This document shows positions 13,701 to 28,700 of a DNA stretch of 64,000 nt, piece after piece. The position numbers were made by a program, and so were the translations under genes. The number at the start of each line of letters is the position of its first letter. The stretch's first letter is position 1. The notes beneath the pieces were generated by a model. That model was given only the letters and a program-made list of their open reading frames with translations, searched no databases and was not told the DNA's origin. This DNA comes from Vanessa cardui (taxonomy: Eukaryota > Arthropoda > Insecta > Lepidoptera > Nymphalidae). The stretch lies in the NCBI RefSeq assembly GCF_905220365.1, contig NC_061154.1:14198001-14262000 (forward strand), written 5' to 3'.

Positions 13701-16700
13701 GTGTTTAATTTACTCATAATGATAGAAAAATATTTTTTAAAGTACCAAAAAGTTCATATATTTTTTTTAAAAATAATACCCTCAAAAATACGCTTTATAC
13801 AACAATTATAATATAAACAGCAATGATTATCATCACATCATCCTTCTATATCTAAACGCGTTTTCTCGATCGTCACGTGAAAATATTCCCTAACAATGTC
13901 ACTATCAGCACCCTAAAAATCAAAGAGCCGTGGAACATGGAATCAAAAATATACCCGAAATCAAAAGGAGTTTCCACAATGTTGCTCTAACACTAACAAC
14001 GCGTGAAATCCTATTGAGAGCTTCAAAGAGACTATAATCCTTGATCTGCGCCTTGCAATCGAAAATGAAACTTAAGTTGTAACACTTAGGGTACGAATTG
14101 AAATATCAAGGGCTTACATAGCTCACGGCGCTGTCAACCCCCTGGAACAAATAGGCAATATTATCTACACAGATTCTATGGCCTCGGGCTCGCTGATGAG
14201 GTGGTCCCGTTAATTATCAAACAATTTGCTTCACGGACATCACTCGCTGAATCAATTATTGTCGAAATAAAATTTTCACATTTTATTTACGATCTAATAG
14301 GTACTATTTTAACGAACATATTACAAATACCATTTGTGAAGTCTGTTTTTAAATGATTTTCATTTGTTAGAAATATATTACAACATATATAAACATACAT
14401 ATTACAACATACAGACATAGAAACACAAGTAATCCTGTTTTATATGTTCGGGTGTATACTTTGATGGTTAATAATGACCATTACTCGTAAGATTGATAAT
14501 AATTGACGTTCATTGTCTGGAGCCTTAGATTCATCAGAACCATTGAATGGCTACTGGGTATTCCTCTTCCGTTTCGACGCATTGATTGGTTTGACTTATT
14601 CTGTACACAATTGGTGAAGAATTAAAGACATTTAAATGATTAATCAAAATTAAAATTAGCGTGACACCTTATAATTTCAAAACGTCCAAAGTATCTTCAT
14701 TTTTTTAATTATATATGTTTTTTGTTAATCACCAGTGCCCGTAGAGATAGGCGCGGTAAGAAATTTCAAACAATTATTACATGGAATTTAAATACATATT
14801 GAGAAGTTGATCTATCTATATTGGCAAGCGGGCAAACAGCCTTGCATAAAACCCAAACATAAAGTTAATTATATTTTGATTATTAATAATTTTAATATGT
14901 TTGAACTGTTCCCAATAACATGCAACTTATGACAACCTTAAAGGACATTATATTTTGACAATATTTCGTGTAATCAGTAAATTACAAAAAAAAGAAGACA
15001 AGGCATTAAGTAATGGCTTATAGAAGGATACCCGTTGAATTAATAAATAAGATTTTGTAACAATGATTTGGAGAAATCATTTTTTGAATTTGTTAAGGCC
15101 ATTAATGTTAGAAAACTCGAGTAGTTAATCTGGGATAAACGAAAAATCACTTCGCTTACAATAACTCTATCAAAATGTTGTTGGCGCGATAGGGAGCTGT
15201 TTCTATTGGTTGTGTGAATCGACAGTAATCAGTTTTATTGAATTTACCGATGCTACATCTACGTTGCTTCGTACTTTACGTCACAATCAAGACCCACAGC
15301 AACTTATCCCATGATATTTTATTAATACAGGAAGATTGACTAGCAAATGTGCTGACAGTGCAGGCAGACGGGCTTATGGGCATCAATCATATATTGATTG
15401 CAAGCTCATATATTGATATAAGGCTTACTTACTGAAATACAAACAAAGACTGACAGAAACTTAAGTACGATAGTACTGTCACAAATTACTTTGATAACAG
15501 AACTGTAGAACTTGCTTGACAGTAATATAATATAGTTACAGACTTGTCTAACTTCACCAACACATACTTATTAATGAAATCAACAAGATCGAGTAGAAGA
15601 TTCTGCTTTCAAAGTGATTTTCCAAGGCTTCGATTAGTTGAGATCTTTAACTTCTGACATCTGATGGGCAGGAAGAAGTAAGAAGTAAGATCAAGTTAGT
15701 GTTTAACTTGAGATGAGTTGCTATCCCGTTCACTTTGATATACAATACGTAGTGGCAGAGAGAGATAAATATACTAAATATATTATTATCAGTGAAGGTT
15801 AGCTGATATATGTGTAGTTGTGTATTATTATGCTATAAATTTGATTGAAGCGAGCTGAGATGGCCCAAACCCAGGCAAGCACCACTATATGTATATATAT
15901 TTACGTGCTTAATTTGTGTTTATAATTCATCTCCTGCTCGGTGGTGAAAGAAAACATCATGATAGTGGTGGAGGAAACCGGCATGTGTCTAATTTCGTCG
16001 AAATTCTGCCACATGTGCTTTCCACCAACTCGCATTGGAACAGCGTGGCGGAATATGATCCAAACCCTCTCCTTAATGGAAGAGGAGGCCTTATCTCAGC
16101 AGTGGAAAATGTACTAGCTGTTACTTTACTTTAATTTAAGTTTGATTACATTAATTATCTTTTTAAAATTAAAATAAAAGAGGAACAAATTTAGCTTAAT
16201 AGGTTATTAAGAGACCAAATATTAACACCGCATTAATACAAGTTATTTATTACATATGTTTTACGTTTTGACACCACTCGTGCAGGTGTTCTCGCAATCC
16301 TTGACCGAAGAGTGACTTTACGATAAGACTATTTTGATGATCGACTATATATGTATTATTTTATTAATAAAGGTTTATCTTTGCAGGCTATGGCAGCAAT
16401 TCGTTATCAGCTATGTCGAAATCGACGTTAGACGCACACACACATCTGCGTCAACCAGGTCAGTGAATTAATTTTTAATTGCAATTGTTTCCTTAAATCG
16501 CTTAAGAGAGAATTATTTAAAGAAGGAAATAAATAGTAAAAAGTATAAAGTAAAAGTTATTTATATAGACAAGATCGAAAATGAAAGCAGTTATACAAAT
16601 TAAATAAAAACTTTTTAGTGGCGTCTTTGCCGAGCGACATTATATTCAGGACATTAGAATCAGTTACAATCATTGTATGATTTAAAGTAAAGATTGATAA

Positions 16701-19700
16701 AAGTTTCCGACTCGATTTAATCGATGAATTCCTCTTAATTCATACATTAAATTAGTTTTTAAATAACTTATCTCAAGTTTCAAGGTCAAAAGCGAATCGG
16801 TGATTGTTGCTGGTTCTTCAGTAGAATTCAATATCGAGACTTAGAATAACATTTAATTTAACCTCAAAGTAACGTTTCTAAATTGCATGATTTGATTTTA
16901 ATTATCGTTTACCTATCATCATATCTATTTCAATTTCTTGCATCAGGTTATTTCAGGTCGAGTAGCCATTTCAATTTTTAAAGAGTATTATAATTTAGCT
17001 ATCAATATCAAAGAGTAATACTTCACAATTGAAATAAGATATTAGTATTGTAAATTAAATATTTTCTGGTAAACATAAAGCGTGTACCACTTGTTATCTG
17101 AATAATTTAAATAAAAGGAGAACAATATACTAGCATTTTATATAAGATTTTAAATTCACATGATTATTTTTAATATTACAGTTATTATAAATGGGATATT
17201 TACCAGGTTTTTTAAAGCTTTTATTTTTATTTATTGGAGCTCGATATTTCGATATTATCTACGACTATCTTGTTCACGAGATTCGTTTTTAATAACAATA
17301 TACTAGCAATTCAAAGCGTCTGTTGTCTTAGATCTAAAATTAACTTACATAGAATACAGAGAAGTTTGCACAAAATGTTACGGAATGAATTGTGTAACGA
17401 ACTAAAATATTTTCTTTCATAGATTTGCAAAGTCGTCCTGGACAAACACTCAGGCTGTTTATTGTCCACGGTCAGTTACCTTGGGAGCACATTTATTTGC
17501 TCTCGGCCCTTGGACCGTTACGTCCGAACATATTATTTTAAGGGTAACACGTAACGAAAATGTTTTTCAAATAAATCTTCTTTAAAATTAGACTTGCGCT
17601 CAATTCTAACGATTTTTTAGTTAATAAACTCTATGATTCGGTTCGAAATATTGAGTTTAAGAAATGTATAGCACATAATATAAATCTAAAGGCCGTTTTA
17701 CTCAAAACAAGCGTGACAGCCGTCAGTTCTCCATTTCATTAGACATTACCGTGTGTTTGCGCGTGTCAGCCGCGTGACTCTTGACGCCGGCCGGGTCGGA
17801 TTACATGTGGCCAGACTATAGGGATCATGGCTTTTATTTATACACCCCCGTATATTTTTTGAACTTTCAATTTTAATGTCGCAACAATATTTCATGATTA
17901 TTGCTACAAAAAACAACAATCTGATCCTGTTGCATTTATTACGAAACTGTAAATTGTCTTATTGTTCAAGTATCACGTGAGAACTAATGGACCAATTTCA
18001 ATGTAGCTTTAAAGACTTGTGTAAAACATAACACTACAATCAGAGCATATTTTTCACCAAAAAATGTAACGCTTGGGTAACGTAAGCGAGTAACGCACTG
18101 TTTCATTTACCTGTAGACTAGAAACTATGAGAAAATGCAAGTGTACTAATTTTTAGTTTTAGGGTCAGAGTATGCTTTCATACGCGACGAGGCATTAAAA
18201 AAATTCTATATAAATAAATTCATAATATATTGAAAAAGATATCAGTTAAGCATATAAAGTTAATTTAGGCAATAGTATTTATCATTTTTTTATGAATTAT
18301 GATATAAATTAAACTTAATGTAAATATGCGTACCCTGAAGTAAACACGAAGCTAAGGCGCCTGAGAATACCATTTACAAGACACCAGTAACCACGCGACA
18401 TTTTATCACGCAACTGGTTTTACACGAAAATCGGGAACAGAATGTGTAAATACAGTTTGTTAAATTGTATTTTTGGAAATATAAATGACACAGAGTAGCA
18501 AACTTTATCAAATGTTTTCAAGTGATGGGAAAAAATAGTCAGAGAAATCGATTCAATGATTATACGACGTTTCTACTGTTTAGTTAACACGATGCCAGTA
18601 ATAAAACGTGGAACTAAATAATAGTATAAAATTACTTAAAAATTGATTAAAATGGGTATAGTACAGCGCGAAAGTTTCAAATATACTAGACCTGAATGAA
18701 CGATAGCATAATTACTTATTAATTTCAAGAGAACAATTGAATAATTTTATTTCAACAAAAATTTTAATGTTACTAAATGTATACATTCAGATCGAACCTG
18801 ACACTTTCAGCTAAAATTAATTATAATAACGATATTTTTAACATATACAATTTTATTAAAAATGTTGTAGCAGTTCTAATGATTTGTAATAAATGAGTAT
18901 ATTTTTATCATGCGGGTTTAAACTATTAAAACAAACAGTTCGAATATAGAATCTTGTATGAATATATTAGAAAGAAGAAAAAATAATACTTCAGCAAGCT
19001 ACATGTACAACATGTAGAAAACAACCACACAGCTTACACGCTTATAAAACTTTACCGTTTAAAAAAACTGTTGTAAAATAAGTATTGAACTTCAATTTAA
19101 AGGCCATTATTAGTGACGTGCCAACGATTACGTCACGCGAGATGTGTTCCCTGACATGCGTTTAATTGTGCTTCAATAAAACAATGTTATTACAGAGTGT
19201 TTGCCCGACGGTTGATCGGTCCCACCCAAAGACAAACCGCGTTGCTCAAACAAACTCAACAAACAGGGGTAGAGATATAAAAAGTCGAGCAAATAAACCA
19301 AACTCGCCAGGTTTTTAGGAGAACGTAGATATATTTTTAAAGAAAATAATAAAGTAGATTACAATTTGTTAAGAAGTTGGTTACGTTTCTTTTTGTTACA
19401 GAGTGAAAACCAATGATATTCTAATAAACAGATATGTTATACCCATACTAAACAACAGAAAAAAGTGTGCCGCGCCGGGGACCGTTTATTTTAGTTTATT
19501 TTTACATTTCGTTAAAAGTAAAAAGGATAGCTTGATAAAAACAATAAGTAAAAGGGATAACTAGATGTTTTAATTGCGCAAAACGTATTGCTACGTAATT
19601 ATGATGTATTATAACGTATTACTACGTAAAACAACTAAAGGCAAGCGTCCCAATTAGGACGTTTTCTAGTCTTCACTTTTTGCGCGTTAATAACATATCT

Positions 19701-22700
19701 GTTTACTACAACATCATTGGTGAAAACCATTATATTATTTTAATAAAATATTATCCACAAATCAGTAAACCTCTTGACCTTATAATACTATTAATAACCT
19801 TTCTATACTCGACTTCATTTTGATTTCATGCTTAAAACCCATAAACCATTCACACTTTGGTTGATGAGTGAGTAATAATTACTATTACTAAATCAAATTT
19901 GACTACATACTTGACCGAAACTAGCAAACGATATTAAATATTATTTTTATAATAGGTTAATTGGAATTTACAATATAAATATAAATTATATACTTACTTA
20001 AAATAATATTTTTGAGTGTCTCATTTTTCTCCAAAAGAACGATTTGAAGAAATAATACCATCCGATTTTATTCGTTAAAAAATATATTTCAATAATATAT
20101 ATTGAATACTTGACGCTATACAAGACTTGAAATAATTAAGCTAGAAACAAAAGAAAATTGAAAAAAAAATCAACTTTATCTGAAATTATCCCGAACGATT
20201 GAAAGCAATTACCGACCAATAATCGTATGTCTTAACAAATAGAAATGTCAAAATTTATCTGCGGGGTGACCTTTATTGAATCCGAGATTGGGGCTGAAAT
20301 TGCAATCAAATGGCTAATAGCATAGGGTATGGACCTAAAAGCATCATAATAGCTCTTAGCTCCCTAAATATAAGGATTATAACTGAAAACTAACTTTCTC
20401 CTTGAACTATTTGGTTCATCCCTATTCTCGGCAGCATCGTAATGCAGTGAACGGGAGTAATTATCCATTTATTATCATTTTATTGCCGTTGTGGACGGTG
20501 TACCATTGTCTTGTATATATATTTTATTCTAGGGAGTTCTCTGAGAAATCTATGGCACTTATTAGAAATATTGTGTCTATTCAAGTATCATTAATCTTTT
20601 GAAGTATAACAGTTTCATCTTTTTTTTGTAATATAAAAGTGTCATCTATACACCTTCAAATGCATCACCATCAAAGGGAACTAAGATATTACGTTGTTTA
20701 TTCTGGCAGTACCTGACTAAACCACTCTTTAAATGAAACAGCATTATTAAGTTTAGTGGGTGAAAAACTAATAGCTGGTACCACCCAGTTTGCCAAAAAA
20801 CCAACCACCCATAAAATAACACGTGTTATTTTAGTTCTCTGTAAATCTTTTTATAGTATAATTTATGCTGAAGGCCTCAATCTGGCCAACAATATTGATC
20901 GACGGGTGTCTGTGGCGTCATAATTGGAATACAAATTTCTTCTTTGACGCCGTGGCCACGTCGGGAGGGTCGTGATTTGGTCTTTTGTGCGTCACGCATT
21001 AACTCCTTCGAGCCTCTAGCTACACCCTACTCTATACAGCTCTCTGCAATCCAATATGTACCTTATATCTTTAACAAAAGACCTAAATCTCCTACGTTGT
21101 TACGCATGACCAACGATTTTAGGTTTACGGTTAACGCAATAAGAACTATTTCGAGTTTGTAAAAAAATCACACCAAACTGGTAATATTTTAACATTTTAT
21201 TGAAATTAGACGTTATATACTTGGATTAGAGTCCAAATTTGCTTTCTCGTATCACAGCGGTAGATAGATTAGTGTTGGTAATGGGTGCGTAATTACAGTA
21301 GAAAAGCGGACATTACGAGGTTCATTTGGCGAGCAGCGATAGTTCGAAGGGGTTCCGAGTGCTTTGGGAATTAGCCTTGCACTGATTTCATTTAGCTGCA
21401 AACATCGTACGTGACACTAGAGAATCCTTCGAAGCACTCGTTGGTGATACGAGCAATTAAGACGAACGTTCAGGCTTGCACTTCTTTCACTTAAGTACCG
21501 ACTTTGTGTTACGACTATTTGATTAAGCTTTTATTCATACTACACTAAAAAGATACGAATGTTACGTTGAGATGGCTAGATCAGTTTTGGGAAAATTCGG
21601 TATGAATATAACTTGAACTATGAGAATAGAATGTGACTTCTATACGCTGTGACATTCGAAATGGCATAATTTTCGTAAATTAGCTAAATTGGCATCACTG
21701 GTAATAAAGTTGTCCAATCACACATTCAGTGATACATAAATTTTCAACAAGTTGATATCGTTTTTTGTTTCAGTGAGGAACTTTAATATTTTCTTTATAA
21801 TACTTTGTACAATCTTAACCATAAACAGTTTGTTGTACGTTTAATCTGTTCTTGTAATTTGACCGGATTAATAATAATCGGTGCAAGTAAACGAAGTTTT
21901 GTATATCTGCTAAAGTAAAAAATAAAAAAAATACTTTTCATAAACAACTGATAAAAGAAAATAAATTATTCAATAGTCTGTAATATATTAATGAATGCTC
22001 GGCTTATTGGGAGTATATGACACCGATACAGGCAGCGACCCAGTGATCAGAAATCTAAAGTAATTATCGCAGTACCAAAAGCGTTTTCCGAGAAATGTTC
22101 TATTTCGACGGTAGCTCAATAAATTTCATATGAAGGGTGGTTTGTTTGCCGGTTGTATTGTTGACCGTCGCGGGAGAGCGACAGAGCGCTCTTGTCAACA
22201 CCGCAGGGGACACATATTGTACGAATCGTGAAAAATATCTACGAAAATACCGACACAATTCTTTTTCATATTAACTTTTTCGTTATACCGAAATACGAGT
22301 ATATATGAAAGTATGCTCAACACTATTCAGTAACTTAACACTTGCTATATTATTATGGGACAGTATTGTACATATTTTATCCACGTAAATCTTTTCATTA
22401 AAAACAGTATATCAAGTTTATAATTAATTTAAGTCTTTAGATTTTTTTTTAAAGTATATAAATGTTAACTATCAACTAAACTTTACATATCCAAACACCG
22501 ATGTCTTAACTTATAAAAACATTTATACATTCGTATTTAAAAAAAATTAGATAAAAATTAGAAAATATATGTGTTTCATAGTTTTCAAATTATAAGAAAT
22601 ACCTGTCTTAAATGTCACATAAAAGCACAGAGTAATTAATTGTTAATTTTGATGCGGGATGTATTAGTTTATCCTTAATTTAATCTTCACGATTCATAAG

Positions 22701-25700
22701 TATATTTAATAATTTAGCTTACCATGATAACTGACATATATATATCACAACTAGACGATACGGGTGAAACGAATGAATAAGTGTGTAAAATTTAAATTCA
22801 GCTAATTTGTTGATTTAACTAAGGAATGCAAAATTCTTCTTGAATGCTTCGTCGTATGTTTATATATACCGTGAGAAGTTTTGTTTTTTTTTTTTTTTGT
22901 ATAGGTGGGCCACCTGATGGTAATTGATCACCATCACCCATAGAAAATTACGCTGTAAGAAATATTAACTATTCTTTACATCGTCAATGTGCCATAAACC
23001 TTGGGAACTAAGATGTTATGTCCCTTGTGCCTGTAGTTACACTAAAGAAATAACATATTATAAACACATGACAAATTTAGAATGTGATCTAATTGGATAT
23101 ATTATAATTTTACTTGTTAGACTAATATTAAAATAAAATATAATTCTACCATAGTAAAGTTGTTAAACATAATTTTTCGAGTGAAACGATAACGGTATAC
23201 AAAACCACGCCTAAAATTCGATTCCCAATCAGACGAATATGAAATTGTATCACAAAACAATCACGCAACAATTCGGGGCAGAGGTGAGTTCGTCCTACCA
23301 ATCAATCGTAAATGGAAAATGTAATAGCATTTCGACAATTCTATTTGGTGCAGTCATAACTTCGTTTTACGTTCAGGTGAGAAACGTCTGCTGGGGCCGT
23401 TTCAATCAATAAAATGAGTGTACGTATAAAAACAAAATCACTAGCAACCAGTGTGTGACATCGGTAACAGAAACGTTGCAGTAAACGTTACATATAAATA
23501 CGATTAATTAAAATATTTATACTATAACTCCATACATTAGTATAGAAAAATATAATAACAAATAATTAAAATTAGTATTGTTTTAAAATCGTCTATAATA
23601 TAATTGATATGCAATAGATCCAATTATTTCTAAATGCTTTTAGATGTATTATTTACGTACCATTAAATCAAAATCCAATATTGTAGCTTTTAAATACATA
23701 GTTGGAAAGCATCTCTCCCATTCCATTCTATTCCCTCCATTTTTTCAAAAAATATCTGCGTTAAAATTATTAAACTACTATCATGTCGTACTTAATTATA
23801 ATCCTTATTACCTATAAATATAGATCCATAAATTTCGATTGAAATATTTGTAGACTGTTCGCATTTTCTCGGAAAGTTGTGTGGACAGACTATCTTATGC
23901 TATTGCTATATCGTCAATATTTTTTGGAACACGCTGTATAAGCACCACATCACATTGAACTATTATTTTATTGATTTGTATCAATGATATCTATTTAAAT
24001 CCATCAATTCGATTGCCTTTAAAATGTACGCTAATAATATACAGGCAGACCCAAAAAGAGATTTTTTGCAACATTTATATAAAAAAAAACTATTTTTGCA
24101 TGTTCGTCTTCTACGTGCATACCATTGAAACAAGTGTGATGAAATTAGATGTGTTCTGTCTACAGCTGGGAATTTAAATGAAATATATAATTTTAGGGAG
24201 AAAAAAGCATATCTGCATAGTTAAATATAATTAATACACATTTCATTATATTACTTACATATCTAGATTGAGAGTCAAGAAGAGAAAGAAATAAAATAAA
24301 ACTTGGTCTGTGTGTGTGTGCGTGTGTGTGTGTGTGTATTAGTGTGAATATACTGTAGGTATGTAGGCTACCTTTTTTCGATATGTTCCCCAGTTAAACA
24401 TTATATGTAGGCGCATATTAATAATCGAAACGGATTTTTTTTAAACCCTAAAAGCCTACCTATTCATATATGTTAGATAGTCGAAAAACGAGCAATAGTT
24501 TTAGACTTTCCAACCTTTTGTTCAATCGAAGTGCACACGACAATGAAAATAAAACTTCGCACATTGAAAACTTCACAGGTCTAATATATAGAGCATATGA
24601 ATAGAACATATGTTAATATATGAATAGAAGAAAATCTTTTAAAAATTTAAATGGTTATTTTATACAAAGATAAACAGAGTATCATATTGTACATAACAAA
24701 ATAAAAAAAAAAAAGCAAATGAATTATAGTATTATTTACTTGTTCTTAAATATAGAGTGTGTACAAAATCACAATATTGTGTTTTTTTTGTGACACGCTG
24801 TAGAAGCGTACGGCTTTATCGCACGAAACCGTTTTTGTATTCATTCTTGCGAATGCTATCTATTTTAATATCACCATCCGATTGATTTTCAAATTCACGC
24901 TAATATTCAATAAACGCTTCCTTAATTTTTATATTCGACGTAAAACCTTTTTTCATCGATAAAGGCACATTTTTAAATTACACATTGTCAGATTATTGGA
25001 AGGGTAGATACGGTATCTTTTTAATTTACTAGTTATAAAGACAATTGCTTAAATTACGGGCCCCTCTTAGCCGTGTTGAAGTGGCAGCTTTATCTGATAT
25101 GAAATATTAACCAAGGGTTACAGTATAAACGCCTGATAATTTCCCAATGCTGGGCTATTCGATAAAGGGGGAAGTTTAGACCACGTACCACCTTACAATT
25201 TTTTCATTACATAATATGTTACTTGTTTAGGCTTACATCTCACCTTATTCATCAAATAAAATACATTACAAGGTGGCTTCAGTAATCATAAAGTATATTT
25301 ATTAATATAATAAAATGTTGTCAATAAAGCAATACTTTTATGGAATGTTGTTTTTTATTTATAAATATTGTATACGACGTATACAATGTAATCAAATGCC
25401 GAAAGACATTATCACGCATAAGATAGATGTTTTCATACGCCGTATTGCAATGTACAGGGTCTACTTTGAAAGAAACATTACATAACATTACTATGTACGT
25501 ATTATACAGTGTATATCTTAGTGTGGGTTAACACTTAAAACAATACTGACACACACAACCACTTACTTTTGAAATATGGCCGTAGAACGTTAGAAAATAA
25601 CCCGCCCGCGAGCCCCAACACAAGTAGTCATTTATCATAATCATCTCGATTAGATCGCGCCTCGCCCTACAAGGGGCGTTTAACTACCCTCCATTTAACA

Positions 25701-28700
25701 GTTATTTTCAACATTTTTTTATTCGGAACGTGTCTTTTGTTACTGCTTAGTCACCTACGTGGGTGATGTGATTCATTCGTCTTTCAGAGTGCAATAGTTT
25801 TTACTCTGTTCTTATGATCTTCAACGACTACCCCAACTTTATCAGGTTATTGAGCTAAATTTATTAAATGCACAGTTGGTAGACAAATGAGTACCCGATG
25901 CTAAGTGGTCAGTTTTAACCATTTCTTACAACTTCATTACAACACTGAGTAACTCACCCTTCAAACCGAAACCCAACAATACTAAGGATCGCTGCTTGAT
26001 GGTAGAACGGTGAGTTAGTGGTATCTATTCGAAAGAGCTACTATCAAGTATTTGTAGTTTATTTCAACACGTGTTTAATAATCCGAGTGTAACTATAAAC
26101 AAGATATCACACCAGCTCCGAAGTCAACTTTCTGTATTTTACAGCTGCTAAGTAAAAATTGTATCAAATTAATGTCATTTGTTTATTTATATTACAGTCC
26201 ACAGTTAACATGTCCACCCCAATACTAATTAATCGTAAAGAGTAATGATTTTACTCAATATAAATAATTATGCTCATAATATGAACATTTTATTTGCTAT
26301 TACTGAACTTCACATAGACAAAATATTTTAAATCTCAATTACATTTTATGTTTACAAAACCGTAACTGCTAGCAATGTGTTGACTACTGTTTATCTGAAG
26401 ACAGGATATTTATTAAATTCTAACCAGTTGTGTTGTTTGTATATATACATAACTTCTATATATACGGAATTAGCATTGTTATATACTGAAGGAAATGGCA
26501 GTGGACCATTTACATACACGAGGAACATAACAATTTATTCCCAAGGTTGGAAGCTATGGTTTTTAATAATCCACCATCAGGGGCCGATTTGCCATTTAAA
26601 TAATGAATAAAGGTGGTAGGGCTTTGTGCAAACCCCATAATGTACCATCAAATGCAGTTAGAATTGTTCTGTTTCGGTTTGAAGGGTGAGTGAGCCAGTT
26701 AAACTAAAGACACAAGGGATCTTATATCATAAGCTGGCAGCGTCATTATCTATTGGCGGTGGTGACCACTTACCACCAGGTGGCACATTTGCGCGTCCTC
26801 CTTCCTACACCATAAAGAAGATTTTAACACATACGGGATAGGATCAAATTAAACATCCGAAATCATTTTGTTATATAATATTTATAAATAATGCTTACAT
26901 ACATATTACACCGTAGTTGGATGATAAAATTCGAAATTGAAATTAATGGGCATGTTCAATTTGTGATATAAGAAAAATTCATGTATTTCATATCTGTTGA
27001 TCGTATTTAACATCAAGATGAATACAGTTCCTTGGCAGTAGTACAGCGGCAGCCTGCTCTTGATGAATAAGAACTTCGCGGGAACGTAGGATCTCATGAT
27101 AATACACTGAAGGTTGTAATTAATCGTGTTCTTCTTCGCCAATATCTGTAAAATAAAATACTAGATATACTTTCAATTATTAAATATAAATGAAAGCCTC
27201 AACTGCAATCGTTGTTATTGAAAAATGATAATAAATCGATACCCATTCTGAATAAATAAGAGTATAACAAAATTCCTTCAAAATTTATATATATTTTGTA
27301 ACTAAGTAACCTTTTCCTTATATTTTAAATAACCCGCCCCGGCTTCGCACAGGCGTAATGCTGATGCTGAATACACTACAGAATATTTTTTTCAACATCT
27401 CTTTAGAAACCTCTAAAATGATTAGTATTTTTCTGCTATATTGTACATATGTTACACACATAAACCTACCTCTTGATTCGATCTACCTATTTAAAAAAAT
27501 CGCTTCAATTTCAGTTCTGTGATTTTATAGATGTTTGCAAACAGGGACAAACAGCGGTAAGCGCCCGTGTTTTATACTACGTAATGCTGATATAAATCTG
27601 CTTGAACTATAACATACTCAATGATGTGATACAGGAATCACTTTTAACTAAACCGCAAGGTATGTCTTAAGACATTTATTGGCCGTTACTCACAATAACA
27701 AGAGGGCATGTCATATTAATCAAATAATTAATATTATGCTAGAGTAACTTTTTTTGTCTGTCTGTCGCCCTTTGAAGACCAAAGCAATGAACCAAATTTA
27801 ATGAATTTAGTATGAAGCGAAAGTAACTTCGAGATAGTACATTACATACTACATTTATACTATTTATATATGGCTACATTTTTACCTAACACATGACAAC
27901 CTTAAACGCGAGGGGAGCCGTGGCTGACAACTAGTAATAAATATACTTATAAGGAAGGATGCTGAACATTTTAAGGTTTCACGGAGATTTGTCTTACGTA
28001 AATATAAGTCAGTTGAGTGGATTGCCACGTTGGAAGCGTTATGTTCACTGATTTGCGAAAATATTGCCTCGATACAGCGTCCTTTGTACACCAACCGAAC
28101 TTGTATATATGCTGTAAGGTATCTGAAATGAAACGTTAAATGCGATATTGTCGTATGCTAACAAACAATATGGCTCCAAATATTGACTGATTGAATCTTT
28201 GGTCTAATCTTATGTGTCTTATGTATCAGTACTATGGCAGATCTCGGTATTAGGTACGTCGAACGACGTGGTTGGCATCTTATAACTGTATTTTTAGTTT
28301 TTTTTAATTTGTCGGTGGTTGTCCTTTGTTTACAGTTCAACATAATGAGACCTCATTTTTCACTTCATAAAAGAGTTATTTTTTAGAATTTTATAAATAT
28401 AAAAAACTCTTTAAGTTGGCATTTTTCAGCAATACAAAGCAAAAAAGTCACCTAAACTGATTTATACATAAAGAACACTTTATGTTTAAAAACATACCTC
28501 TCGGTAATTCCTCGTCGGACAGTTCTTTTTCTGAACGAAGAGCATACATCGCTTGATTGGCTGGTATCGCCTTCCAAGTATCGCAATCCGGCACTAAGAT
28601 TCAGTTTAAAAATCATATTTACTCACCAATATTATGTGATGGAAATAATTTAATTATAGATACATTGACAAGGATAAACATAATTTTCCGTTGTAAAATA

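Larger units (their letters stand above)
7862..16386 (+). other. Ets65A: Ets65A intron 2
   Basis: 8.5-kb intron. It contains SINE fragments (about 8722-8800, 9361-9425, 11241-11458, 15852-16138), a dispersed repeat split by a LINE (about 11990-13380), and GC-rich islands at about 8955-9015, 9510-9560 and 10330-10560 in otherwise AT-rich DNA. No further exon recognised. Confidence 0.7.

Noticed and set aside
15916..16134. Open frame over the SINE body; similar frames at 32519-32746, 44856-45083 and 57216-57416
   Set aside because: All lie in non-coding SINE copies and share the same translated repeat sequence.
28158..28343. 61-codon minus-strand open frame between nested gene A exons
   Set aside because: Lies in gene A intron 2, composition is intron-like and no homology is visible.
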